From Lacunisphaera limnophila (GTDB taxonomy: Bacteria; Verrucomicrobiota; Verrucomicrobiia; Opitutales; Opitutaceae): a DNA stretch of 64,000 nucleotides. The translations under genes were made by a program, and so were the position numbers. The notes beneath the pieces were generated by a model. That model had not been told where the DNA came from, searched no databases, and saw only the letters and a program-made list of their open reading frames with translations. The DNA is taken from positions 1,860,001 through 1,924,000 of the forward strand of contig NZ_CP016094.1 in NCBI RefSeq assembly GCF_001746835.1, read 5' to 3'. Positions 11,141 to 18,931 of this stretch are shown one piece after another; position 1 is the stretch's first letter, and every line of letters begins with the position of its first letter.

Positions 11141-11169
11141 AAAAAAGGCGGGACCAGCGGCCCCGCCTT
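11141..11169 (-). terminator. intrinsic terminator of the CxxCH haem-protein gene
   Basis: Read on the minus strand, an 8-bp stem (aaggcggg / cccgcctt in plus-strand order, 11145-11152 with 11162-11169) ends in a T-run. It lies 20-48 bases past the stop codon at 11189. Confidence 0.85.
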
Positions 11170-11188
11170 GTTCCGTGGGTCGGTGCGC

Positions 11189-14100
11189 TTACCGGCCGCG
11201 CAAGGCGCGCAGCGTGGCCTGGCCGCGGGGCTTGGCCGGCTCGGTCAGGGAGGCGAGGCCCGCCACGAGGTCGCGGATTTCGGCCTTGGTCAGGACCAGG
11301 GCGGCGATCTCGGGCATCGCGGACGGGGCGGATTCAACCGACTTCACCTCGGCCGCGGGGATTTCCAGGGAATCCTGCTCCGCGGTCTTGAGCCGCACGC
11401 CGCGCGCGTCGCGCTGGAGGAGGGTGCCGACGATGCTCTCGCCGTTCTGGCGGGTGACCGAGACGATTTCAAAGCCCGCGGCAATCTTGGCACTGGGCTT
11501 GATGATCGACTCGAGCAGGTATTCGCGCGACTCGCGGGCACCGATCCCGGCCAGGTCCGGGCCGGCGTCGCCGCCACCGTATTCACCGATCCGGTGGCAG
11601 CGCATGCATTGCATGACCGGGTGGCTGGCGAAGATGGGGCGGCTTTTTACGGCATCGCCGCCCTCGAGAGCGACGCGGAACGGGGCGAGCGGATCGGGAT
11701 CCGCCGCCAACGCGGCCTCGCGGGTCGCGAGCACCTGCTTGATGCGCGGGTCGGCGCGGAGCGCGGCGGCGTCGAGCAGGTCCAGCTGGGCGGCGGCGGG
11801 AATCCGGCCGGCCGCCAGCAGTGTGAGCTGGGCGAGGAGGAGTTCGTCGGCGGCCGGATCCTTGGCGTCGCCCAGGGCGCGGAAGGCGGTCTGTTGTTCG
11901 CGCGTGGTGCCGCGTTCGACCAGGGCGGCGAGCACGGCCACGGCTTGGGCGGGTTGCAGGCGGCTGATCACGGGCAGGGCGGCGAGCCGGAGATCGGGCA
12001 GGTCGCTGGCAGCGGCCAACTGGGCGCTGGCCATCAGGCCGGGGGCGTCAAATCCGTCGAGTGCCTTGAGGGCGGCACTGCGCACGCTGGCGGACTGAGC
12101 GGGGTCGGCCACGACGGCGGTGAGGGCGGGGACCGCGTCCTTCAGGCCCAGCGAGCTGATCGCCTTGAGCGCGGCGAGTTGCACGCTGTCCGGTACGCTG
12201 GCACCGAAGAGGCCGTCGAGGACGGGGAGGAGGGCGGCGGTGGCGACTTCGGCCGGCCGGGTCTTCTCGGCGAGCGGCCGGTAGATGCCGACGAGCCGGT
12301 CGCGGGCGGGCGGGGCCGGCCAGAGGGAAAGCAGGACGAGCGCCTCCTCGCGGATCGCCGGCGAGCCGCCGCGGGCGGCGAAGGTCGCGAGGGCGGCGGC
12401 GTTCTCGGCGGTGCCGAGGCGGAAGTGGGCGTTGAGCGCGCGGAGCAGCACGGCTTCGTCGTTGATCCGCTGGCCGGTGAGACCGGCGAGCGCCGCGTAC
12501 GCGGCGGGGACGGGGGCGTCGTTGATGGCGAGGGCCGCCTCGCGGACGACCGCCGGTTCCCGGTCGGCGAGGAAGAGGGCGAGATGCGCGCTTTGCAGGC
12601 GGCGCAGGGCCAGCACGGCGGCCAGGCGAACCGGGGCGGAATCGTCTGAGGCGAGCGCCGCGAGCGCTTCGGTCGTCGCGCAGCGGGCGAGGCTGAGCGT
12701 GAGCGCGTGGCGCAGGGTGGCGTCGGTGTCGGCATTGGCGCGCACGGCGGCGATCAGAGCGGGCGTGGCGGCGGCCACCTGGATTTTGCCGAGCGCTTCG
12801 GCGGCGAAGAATTGCACGCGGAGCGACTCGTCCGCGAGCGCGGCGACAAGCGCATTGGCGGCCGCGGCGTCGCGGAGGTCACCGAGGGTCTTGGCGGCCT
12901 GGGCACGGATCTCGGGGTCGGCGTGCTGCAGCAGGGGACGCAGGACCGGCAACACGGCCGCATCCTGGCGGGCCAGCTGGCCGAGGCCCCACACGGCGTG
13001 GCGACGGGCGAGTTCGGAGGCGCCGCTCAGGGCGGTGGCGAACCGGGTCACGCCCGTGGTGCCGCGCTCGGCGAGGGTGTACTGGGCCTCGAGGCGCACG
13101 CGCCAGTCGGCGTGGGCGAGGAGAGCGGCCAGCTCATCGTCGGATTTCTTGGTGAAGTCCGAGCCGATGAGCGCCTGGATGGCCTTGAGCGCGGGATCGT
13201 TGGCGCGGGTCGGATCGGCGATCGTGTAGATGCGGCCTTTCTTGGATTTCGGCCAGCCCTCGGCCCAGTCGGAGTAGTAGAGTTTGCCGTCGGGACCGAA
13301 GCGGACGTCCGTCGGCAGCGCGCCGGTGAGGAAGGGCGCGGCGGTCTCGACCGCGTAGGAGGCACCGGCGGGTTTCAGTTTGTAGCTGAAGATGCCGGAG
13401 TTGGAGATCGCACCCTTGAAGTGCGTGATGAAAAGGTGGCCGGCGTACGCGGGGGTCAGGCCGGTGCCGGGGTAGTACGCGATGCCGGAGGGGCCGTCCT
13501 CGATGTTGCAGATCGGCGGGACCAGGTAAGCAGGCTGGCCGGCGTGGCGCGGGTGCCAGAGCTTCTCGGTGTTCCATGGGCCGGCGTTGCCGCGCGGGGC
13601 GAACTGGTAGCCGACGCGCCAGCCGCTGTCGCCGCCCTCGACGACGTGCACAAGGCGTTCCTCGTCGCCCTGGTCGGAGTCGTTGTCCCCGGTGAAGAGG
13701 TCGCCGAATTCGTTGAACGCGAGGGACTGCGGGTTGCGCAGGCCGTTGGCGAAGAGCTCGAGGCCGGAGCCGTCGGGCCAGCAGCGGAAGACTGCGCCGG
13801 TGTCGGGGGTTTCGACGCGGCCGCCTTCCTTGGTCGGCACGCTGGCGCCGCGGTCACCAATGGAGAAATAGATCCGGCCGTCGGGCCCGAGGGTGAGGCC
13901 GTGCAGGTCATGGCCGGTGAAATTAAAGCGCACGCCGAAGCCGCGGAAGACCTCGGTGCGGGTCTCGGCCTTATCCTTGCCCGTGAATTTCCAGAGGGCG
14001 GGGATGTTGGTGAACCAGACGTCGCCACGGTGGGCGAGGACGCCGGAAGCGACGCCGTCGAGCGGGCTGCGGAAGTTGTCGGCGTAGACGGAAGATTTGT

Positions 14101-14608
14101 CGGCGGTGCCGTCGCCGTCGCTGTCCTCGAGGAGGACGAGGCGCTCGGACTCGATCGAAAGTTGCTTCACGCCCTCCGGCCCGAAGTGCCGGGTGACGCT
14201 GGCCAGCCAGTCGTCCTGGTTGCGGTTGGCGAGGTCGTCCTCGAGGGTCCACATGTAGCCGCGGATATCGAGGGTGCTGGAGCCGTAGCGGTGGGTCTCG
14301 GAGACGAAGACCCGGCCCAGGGCGTCGAGGTTGAAAGCGACGGGGTTGCCGAACATCGGCTCGGCGGCCCAAAGGTGGGCGGTGAGGCCGGGGGGCAGCT
14401 GCATGCGCCCGAGGGCGAGGCGGGCCTCGTCGGAGGCGGCTTCGATCACCGGCTCGGGGCGGCGGTCCTCCGCGGCGAGTTGACCGCGGGCGGCGGTGGC
14501 GCCGCTGGTTTCAGCGGCGGCGAGCGTGGGGGCAAGGTTGAGGAGAGCCAGGACCAGGATGACGGGCATCAACCGGCTGGCAGCGGGGCGGGGTAGGCGT
14601 GGCAGCAT
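11189..14608 (-). CDS. PVC-type haem-binding CxxCH protein with HEAT repeats
   Basis: A 1,139-residue secreted protein with a signal peptide (residues 1-32, ending LAPTLAAAE). Residues about 65-460 form a sorbosone/glucose-dehydrogenase-like propeller of the PVC membrane-bound dehydrogenase type (segments FVSETHRYGSSTLDIRGY and FNEFGDLFTGDNDSDQGDE). Residues about 480-960 are Ala/Leu-rich HEAT repeats. The C-terminal cytochrome domain carries CMRCH at residues 1001-1005, where a c-type haem would be attached, followed by the typical ESIIKPSAKIAAGFE stretch. The family is greatly expanded in Planctomycetes and Verrucomicrobia and is thought to oxidise sugars or related polyols outside the cytoplasm. 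The substrate is unknown. The gene is monocistronic with its own terminator. Confidence 0.93.
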   Translation of the reverse strand: MLPRLPRPAASRLMPVILVLALLNLAPTLAAAETSGATAARGQLAAEDRRPEPVIEAASDEARLALGRMQLPPGLTAHLWAAEPMFGNPVAFNLDALGRVFVSETHRYGSSTLDIRGYMWTLEDDLANRNQDDWLASVTRHFGPEGVKQLSIESERLVLLEDSDGDGTADKSSVYADNFRSPLDGVASGVLAHRGDVWFTNIPALWKFTGKDKAETRTEVFRGFGVRFNFTGHDLHGLTLGPDGRIYFSIGDRGASVPTKEGGRVETPDTGAVFRCWPDGSGLELFANGLRNPQSLAFNEFGDLFTGDNDSDQGDEERLVHVVEGGDSGWRVGYQFAPRGNAGPWNTEKLWHPRHAGQPAYLVPPICNIEDGPSGIAYYPGTGLTPAYAGHLFITHFKGAISNSGIFSYKLKPAGASYAVETAAPFLTGALPTDVRFGPDGKLYYSDWAEGWPKSKKGRIYTIADPTRANDPALKAIQALIGSDFTKKSDDELAALLAHADWRVRLEAQYTLAERGTTGVTRFATALSGASELARRHAVWGLGQLARQDAAVLPVLRPLLQHADPEIRAQAAKTLGDLRDAAAANALVAALADESLRVQFFAAEALGKIQVAAATPALIAAVRANADTDATLRHALTLSLARCATTEALAALASDDSAPVRLAAVLALRRLQSAHLALFLADREPAVVREAALAINDAPVPAAYAALAGLTGQRINDEAVLLRALNAHFRLGTAENAAALATFAARGGSPAIREEALVLLSLWPAPPARDRLVGIYRPLAEKTRPAEVATAALLPVLDGLFGASVPDSVQLAALKAISSLGLKDAVPALTAVVADPAQSASVRSAALKALDGFDAPGLMASAQLAAASDLPDLRLAALPVISRLQPAQAVAVLAALVERGTTREQQTAFRALGDAKDPAADELLLAQLTLLAAGRIPAAAQLDLLDAAALRADPRIKQVLATREAALAADPDPLAPFRVALEGGDAVKSRPIFASHPVMQCMRCHRIGEYGGGDAGPDLAGIGARESREYLLESIIKPSAKIAAGFEIVSVTRQNGESIVGTLLQRDARGVRLKTAEQDSLEIPAAEVKSVESAPSAMPEIAALVLTKAEIRDLVAGLASLTEPAKPRGQATLRALRGR

Positions 14609-14737
14609 GCAGTCGCGAAAGCTAGGGCTCCGGCCTCGAATAGCAAGGGGCGGCGCGCGGGTTTTTCCGTCCTAAGAACGCGTGTTTCCGGGTGGAGATG
14701 GCTTGCCGCAGGTGGCCGGTTCCGGCGGGATGGCGCC

Positions 14738-15714
14738 ATGAGTTTCATCGTGTGGACGAACCATGTTTTCCGGCCCGAGGCCCTGGTGCTTTTCCGCGAG
14801 GCGCTGGCGGCGGGCGGGCACCGGTTGGTGGTTTCCCCAAGGCCAGCCCGATGGTGCTGGCGGCCGGCGGGGCTGACCCGACTCTTGAGGAGGCGGAGGT
14901 GGCGTTCGGCCAACCCGACATCGCACAGGCGATGGCCTGCCCGCGGCTCAAGTTCATCGAGCTGAGCTCGGCCGGCTACACCCGCTATGACCGGGGTGAT
15001 TTTCGCACCAACATGCAGGGGCGCGGCGTGGCCGTCACCAACGCCTCGCAGGTCTTCGCCGACCCGTGCGCCCAGCACGTGTTGGCGCAGATGCTGGCGC
15101 TGGAGCGCAACCTGCCGGTGCAACTGCGCAACCAGGATGGCCCGCGCGAATGGCGGTACCTCGAGGACCGCTTCACGAACGGCACCCTCACCCGCCGCCG
15201 CGTGCTCCTGCTGGGTTACGGTGCCATCGGGCGCCGGCTCGCCGCGCTGCTGCAGCCCTTCGGGACCCAGGTCTCCGCGTACCGGCGCACGCCGGGGGCG
15301 GAGGCGGGGGTGACGATGGTGGACGCAGCCGGCCTGCCCGCGGCCCTGGCGGCGGCGGACCATGTCGTGAACATCCTGCCCGATTCCCCGGCGACCACCG
15401 GCTGGATGTCGGCCGCGCGGTTTGCGCAGATGAAGCCCGGCGCGCGTTTCTACAACATTGGCCGGGGCACGACGGTGGACCAGCCGGCGCTGATCGCCGC
15501 GTTAATTTCAGGCCAGGTGGGGGCGGCCTACCTCGATGTGATGGATCCGGAGCCGCTGCCACCGACTCATCCGTTATGGTCCGCCCCAAACTGCTTCATC
15601 ACCTGTCACATCGGCGGCGGCACCCGGGACCAGGATGAAAACCTGGCGGCCCATTTCCTCGCCAACCTGGCGGCCTTCGGGCGTGGCGGGACGCTGACCG
15701 ACCGGATCATGTGA
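14738..15714 (+). pseudogene. D-2-hydroxyacid dehydrogenase, one-base frameshift near codon 33
   Basis: The N-terminus (MSFIVWTNHVFRPEALVLFR) is read from the ATG at 14738. The rest, from KASPMVLAAGG onward, is in the next frame. Inserting one C in the run at 14835-14838 would join them into a protein of about 325 residues. The remainder looks intact: a Rossmann motif GYGAIGRRLA, the catalytic Arg in NIGRG, Glu in DPEPLPP and His in CHIGGG. The family reduces 2-oxoacids with NAD(P)H. Because only one base in a C-run is affected and the rest shows no decay, this may be a sequencing error or a very recent mutation. If the base is really missing, translation from 14738 ends near 14965. Confidence 0.75.
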
Positions 15715-15973
15715 GCCGGGCGCCGGCGGGTCGACCGGGCTGGTCCACCCCGGCGCCGGGAACCTTGACGGGGTAAAAACGGTCTGGTTTCCCTTCACGC
15801 ACGGGGTCACCCGTCGGCTGCGCCCACCCCTGCTTTCCCCTCCACGCCAAATTCCGGGAATACTTTCACGGCCCCTGTCCTCCTATTGGTCCAATCCTTT
15901 CCTGCTGCCCGTGGCATGGTGCCGTCGTGGCGGTTTCGAAACCCAAAATCCAAAAATCCAAAATCCTGCTCCC
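15715..15973. promoter_or_regulatory. upstream region of the MNIO operon
   Basis: A 259-base gap that should hold the operon promoter. A GC-rich hairpin around a GGCGCC core lies at about 15719-15762. A GGAAT element (15857-15861) is followed 15 bases later by GTC (15877-15879). This resembles an ECF-sigma promoter, but the match is weak. A small dyad ATTGG-T-CCAAT lies at 15885-15895. Three copies of AAAATCC stand nearly head to tail at 15945-15966, just before the start codon. No clear Shine-Dalgarno sequence precedes the ATG at 15974. Confidence 0.3.
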
Positions 15974-16339
15974 ATGAACAAATCGAAGCGTCTCATCATC
16001 ACCGCGGCCGCCCTGGCCGGTCTCTATGCTGGCGGTCTCGCGGTCAAGGCCACCGCCGCCGAATCCGGCGCCACCACCCCGTCCGGCGAAAAGGCCAAGG
16101 ACGCTTGCAAGGGCAAGGACGGCTGTAAGGCCAAGGAAGGCAAGGATGGCTGCAAGGGTAAGGACGGTTGCAAGGCGAAAGAGGGCAAGGACGCCTGCAA
16201 GAGCAAGGATGGCTGCAAGGGCAAGGACACCTGCAAGAGCGCCGACGGCAAGGACACCTGCAAGGCCAAGGAAGGCTGCAAGGCGAAGGAAGGCTGCAAG
16301 AGCAAGGACGGCTGCAAGGCCGCCGAAGAGAAGAAGTGA
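15974..16339 (+). CDS. secreted Cys/Lys-repeat peptide, probable bufferin/HvfA-like RiPP metallophore precursor
   Basis: A 121-residue protein. Residues 1-29 form a Sec signal peptide (basic MNKSKR, hydrophobic core, ATAA-type end). The mature part is almost only K, G, D/E, A and C. It contains 11 cysteines at 45, 51, 60, 66, 75, 81, 87, 96, 102, 108 and 114, each in a K-[DE]-[GAT]-C-K unit, spaced 6 or 9 residues apart. The next genes encode a DUF692 (MNIO) oxidase and its DUF2063 partner. In known systems these convert Cys of short exported peptides (BufA, HvfA) into copper-binding heterocycles. By analogy these cysteines are the modification sites. That the peptide is modified and binds copper is inference. 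The repeat unit differs from the EGKCG unit I know for this class. Confidence 0.72.
   Translation: MNKSKRLIITAAALAGLYAGGLAVKATAAESGATTPSGEKAKDACKGKDGCKAKEGKDGCKGKDGCKAKEGKDACKSKDGCKGKDTCKSADGKDTCKAKEGCKAKEGCKSKDGCKAAEEKK
16098..16330 (+). repeat. in-frame tandem repeats encoding KDGCK units
   Basis: Imperfect 18-base and 27-base units around aaggacggctgcaag recur 11 times inside the precursor gene. All unit lengths are multiples of nine bases, so the frame and the Cys phase are kept. The pattern suggests growth by unequal exchange. Confidence 0.85.
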
Positions 16340-16386
16340 TTTCCGTCCGGCGATCCGCGATTTCCGCGGGCCGCCGTTGATTTTCC

Positions 16387-16450
16387 GGAGACCGGGCCCC
16401 GCGGCCCGGTCTCCGCTGGTTTGAGATGGAGCCCGCTCCGTGAGCGGGCT
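16387..16450 (+). promoter_or_regulatory. two strong hairpins between precursor and MNIO genes
   Basis: The first is a perfect 12-bp stem (16387-16398 with 16403-16414) and a 4-base loop. The second is a 9-bp stem (16430-16438 with 16442-16450) and a 3-base loop. Neither has a long T-run, so they are poor full terminators. They could partly block transcription or protect the upstream mRNA end, giving much more precursor than enzyme. The second hairpin also resembles the dispersed palindromes seen elsewhere in this window. Confidence 0.5.
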
Positions 16451-16501
16451 TAACCTGCCCGGAGGTCAGGTTCCACCTCCCCGAATTTCGTTTCCCCTGT
16501 C

Positions 16502-17386
16502 ATGCCCGCCAATCCTTACAACGGCTTCACCGACTACGGCATCGGCCTGGGGCTGCGCGTGCCGCACTACGACCACATCCTCGCGGAAAAACCGACGGTG
16601 GACTGGTTCGAGATCATCTCCGAGACCTTCATGGTGGAGGGCGGCCGGCCGCTGGAAGTGCTCGACCGCATCCTCGCCCAGTACCGGGTCGTCCAGCACG
16701 GCGTGTCGCTGTACTTCGGCTCGGCGGACAAGCCGGACCGCGCGCACCTGAAGAAGCTCAAGGCTCTCACGCAGCGCACGAAGACGCCCTGGCTTTCCGA
16801 CCACCTCTGCTGGGGCAGCGTGGATGGCACGTACTCGCACGACCTGCTGCCGATGCCGTACACCCTGGCCGCCGCGCGGCACACGGCCGAGAAGATCCGC
16901 ATGGTGCGCGATTACCTGGAGCTGCCGATTGCGGTCGAAAACGTCAGTTCCTACACCGAATTTCATGTCTCCGAGATGACCGAGTGGGAATTCCTCACCG
17001 AGGTTGTCGAGCGGGCCGACTGCGGAATCCTGCTCGACGTGAACAATATCTACGTCTCGTCCAAGAACCACGGCTTCGATCCCTATGAGTACGTGAACCA
17101 CGTGCCGCACCACCGCGTCGCGCAGATGCACATCGCCGGGCACACGAAATTCGAGAAGTACATCCTCGATACGCACGACCATCCCGTCCTCGACCCCGTG
17201 TGGCAGCTCTACGCCCACGCCATCCGGAAGTGCGGCGTGACCGCCACGCTCCTCGAGTGGGACGACAAGATCCCCTCTTTCCAAGAAGTCCACGACGAGG
17301 CCCTCAAGGCCAATCAGTTCATCGCCCAAGCCCGTGAAGCAAAAATCCCCCTCCCGCCGAAAACCCGCCGCACCCGCCCGCGTTGA
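16502..17386 (+). CDS. DUF692 multinuclear non-haem iron oxidase (MNIO), BufB/HvfB-like
   Basis: A 294-residue cytoplasmic TIM-barrel enzyme, the usual length for UPF0276/DUF692. Family motifs are all present: QHGVSLYFG (His66), WLSDHLCWG (Asp100, His101), AVENVSSY (Glu146, Asn147), LLDVNNIYVSSKNHGFD (Asp179, Asn181), MHIAGH (His210, His214), DTHDHPV (His225-His227 region) and EWDDKIP (Glu252). These supply the multi-iron site. Relatives (MbnB, HvfB, BufB) oxidise Cys residues of a peptide substrate, often with a partner protein. The substrate here is probably the Cys-repeat peptide encoded 162 bases upstream. The ATG at 16502 fits the conserved N-terminus; no strong Shine-Dalgarno is visible. 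The partner gene begins inside its 3' end. Confidence 0.92.
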   Translation: MPANPYNGFTDYGIGLGLRVPHYDHILAEKPTVDWFEIISETFMVEGGRPLEVLDRILAQYRVVQHGVSLYFGSADKPDRAHLKKLKALTQRTKTPWLSDHLCWGSVDGTYSHDLLPMPYTLAAARHTAEKIRMVRDYLELPIAVENVSSYTEFHVSEMTEWEFLTEVVERADCGILLDVNNIYVSSKNHGFDPYEYVNHVPHHRVAQMHIAGHTKFEKYILDTHDHPVLDPVWQLYAHAIRKCGVTATLLEWDDKIPSFQEVHDEALKANQFIAQAREAKIPLPPKTRRTRPR

Positions 17387-18278
17387 TTCCTCGCGCGACC
17401 TGGCCGGCCTGCAGCGGGCCGTCTGGGGGCTCGTGTCCCAGCCGCTCACGGCGCGCAACCGCATGCGGCCGCGCACGCCCGGGGGCCGGTCCACCGCGGC
17501 GGTGGCGGGGGAGATCGCGAAGCCCAACGACCGGCTGACCGCCTTCGAGCGCCTCGAGATCTACAACCGCATGTATTGGTTCCGCGTGCTCGACAGCCTG
17601 GCTGAGGACTGCCCGGGCCTGCGCGCCGTGCTTGGCGAGCGGAAATTCCTGCGCCTGGCCGAGGCTTACCTACAGCGATATCCCTCGCGTTCGTACACGC
17701 TCCGGAACCTGCCGGCCCGCCTGGAGCGGTTCATCCGCGAGGAGCCGCAATGGACCAAGCCGCACACCGCGCTCTGCCGCGATCTCGCCCGCTTCGAGTG
17801 GGCGCAGGTGGAGGTGTACGACGGGGCCACGTTGCCGCGCTTCACGGTGGAGGATCTCCGCGGGGCCAACCCCGCGAGACTCCGCCTGGCGCTCCAGCCC
17901 TATCTCCAGCTGCTGCTGCTCGACTATCCGGTGGATGACTTCCTGATCGCCATCAAGAAACGCGAGGCGCTCCTCCGCGGGGACGCGAGCAATGCCCCGA
18001 CGGGGGTGCGGACGACGAAGAAGGTCCGGATTCCGCGGCCGAAGCGCCAGCGCTGTGCCGTGGCGGTGCACCGGCTGGATGGACGGATTTATTTCAAGCG
18101 GCTCGAGCCCGCCGCCTGCCAGGTGCTGCTCGCCCTCCGCGCCGGCCGGCCGCTCGCCGCCGCGCTGGCAGCGGGCCTGCCGGCCCGGTCCCGGCAATCC
18201 GGCGAAGCGCTCGCCGCGCAGGTGCAGGGCTGGTTCACCACGTGGATGCAGCTCGGGTGGTTCTGCCGGCGGACCTAG
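17334..18278 (+). CDS. DUF2063 family MNIO partner protein (BufC/HvfC-like)
   Basis: A 314-residue protein. After a basic N-terminus (MKQKSPSRRKPAAPAR), residues about 22-130 match the DUF2063 putative DNA-binding domain (DLAGLQRAVWGLVSQPL, LTAFERLEIYNRMYWFRVLDSLAEDCPGL). The rest forms a second, less conserved domain ending in a Trp-rich helix. In methanobactin and bufferin-type loci the protein next to the MNIO binds the precursor and is needed for modification. That role is inferred here from position. The GTG start at 17334 lies 53 bases inside the MNIO gene, implying coupled translation. A later start near 17386 is possible but would remove only the basic tail. Confidence 0.82.
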   Translation: MKQKSPSRRKPAAPARVDSSRDLAGLQRAVWGLVSQPLTARNRMRPRTPGGRSTAAVAGEIAKPNDRLTAFERLEIYNRMYWFRVLDSLAEDCPGLRAVLGERKFLRLAEAYLQRYPSRSYTLRNLPARLERFIREEPQWTKPHTALCRDLARFEWAQVEVYDGATLPRFTVEDLRGANPARLRLALQPYLQLLLLDYPVDDFLIAIKKREALLRGDASNAPTGVRTTKKVRIPRPKRQRCAVAVHRLDGRIYFKRLEPAACQVLLALRAGRPLAAALAAGLPARSRQSGEALAAQVQGWFTTWMQLGWFCRRT

Positions 18279-18285
18279 GGAGTAG

Positions 18286-18334
18286 GCGGCGGGCTGGCTC
18301 ACGCCACGGTCGTGGCGCCAGTGAGCTGGCCGCC
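18286..18334. repeat. REP-like imperfect palindrome
   Basis: Arms ggcgg...ccgcc enclose ctggctcac / gtgagctgg and an inner perfect gccacg-gt-cgtggc. There is no T-run. It lies between the DUF2063 and doxX genes and is similar in style to palindromes at 18864-18924, 24347-24397 and 43509-43560. Confidence 0.6.
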
Positions 18335-18390
18335 CACGGGTGAGGGAATAATGGCGCGGATCAACGCTCTCATTCACACTCATCACACCC

Positions 18391-18852
18391 ATGCACCTTC
18401 GTCCCTTGCTCGCCAAGTTTGATACCGCCGCCGCTTATCTCCAATCGCCGCTGCTGCTCGCCCTCCGCCTCTACTGGGGCTGGCAGTTCGCGCAGACCGG
18501 TTGGGGCAAGCTCATGAACCTCGACCGCACGGCGGGGTTCTTTGCCTCGCTCGACATCCCCCTGCCCAAGCTCAACGCCGTGATGGCCGGCGGCACCGAG
18601 TGCCTGGGCGGCGTTTTGCTTTTGCTCGGGCTCTTCGCCCGCCCGGCCGCAGTTCCGTTGATCTTCACCATGCTCGTGGCTTACGGGACGGCCGATCGTG
18701 ACGCCTTGAACGCCATCGTCAGCAATCCCGACGAATTCGTCACCGCCGCCCCGTTCCTGTTCCTGCTGGCCTCGCTCATCGTACTGGCGTTCGGGCCCGG
18801 CAAGCTCTCGCTCGACGCGATGCTAGGCAAGGGCGGCGGGGCCTCGAAATAA
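18391..18852 (+). CDS. DoxX family membrane protein
   Basis: A 153-residue protein with four predicted membrane helices and the DoxX-type start (LLALRLYWGWQFAQTGWGKL). The family is loosely linked to redox and thiol chemistry, and DoxX genes often accompany DUF692/DUF2063/bufferin-type operons. It is last in this collinear group, 112 bases after the DUF2063 gene, with a palindrome between. It probably belongs to the same operon, but a separate promoter cannot be excluded. A direct role in electron supply or copper handling is conjecture. Confidence 0.85.
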   Translation: MHLRPLLAKFDTAAAYLQSPLLLALRLYWGWQFAQTGWGKLMNLDRTAGFFASLDIPLPKLNAVMAGGTECLGGVLLLLGLFARPAAVPLIFTMLVAYGTADRDALNAIVSNPDEFVTAAPFLFLLASLIVLAFGPGKLSLDAMLGKGGGASK

Positions 18853-18863
18853 ACCAAGGCATC

Positions 18864-18924
18864 GCGGGCGGGGTCGCCCGCGCTCTGCGATTGCGGGAAT
18901 GGAGCCACGGCGACCTCGCCGTGG
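18864..18924. repeat. paired palindromes between convergent genes
   Basis: There are two hairpins: gcgggcg-gggt-cgcccgc (18864-18881), and a perfect 9-bp stem ccacggcga-cc-tcgccgtgg (18905-18924). Neither has a T-tract. They lie between the convergent doxX and GYF-domain genes and may be REP elements or a weak two-way terminator. Confidence 0.55.
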
Positions 18925-18931
18925 TCCGGCG

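Noticed and set aside
12707-14596. Long plus-strand open frame (629 codons) opposite the haem-binding protein gene
   Set aside because: It mirrors the coding frame of the CxxCH protein and has no recognisable domain.
16098-16330. Tandem short repeats that could be read as a CRISPR or satellite array
   Set aside because: The units are in-frame coding repeats (KDGCK type) without unique spacers, and follow a signal peptide and start codon.
16387-16414. Full intrinsic terminator after the Cys-repeat gene
   Set aside because: The stem is strong but lacks a T-run, so complete termination is unlikely; kept as a possible attenuator.
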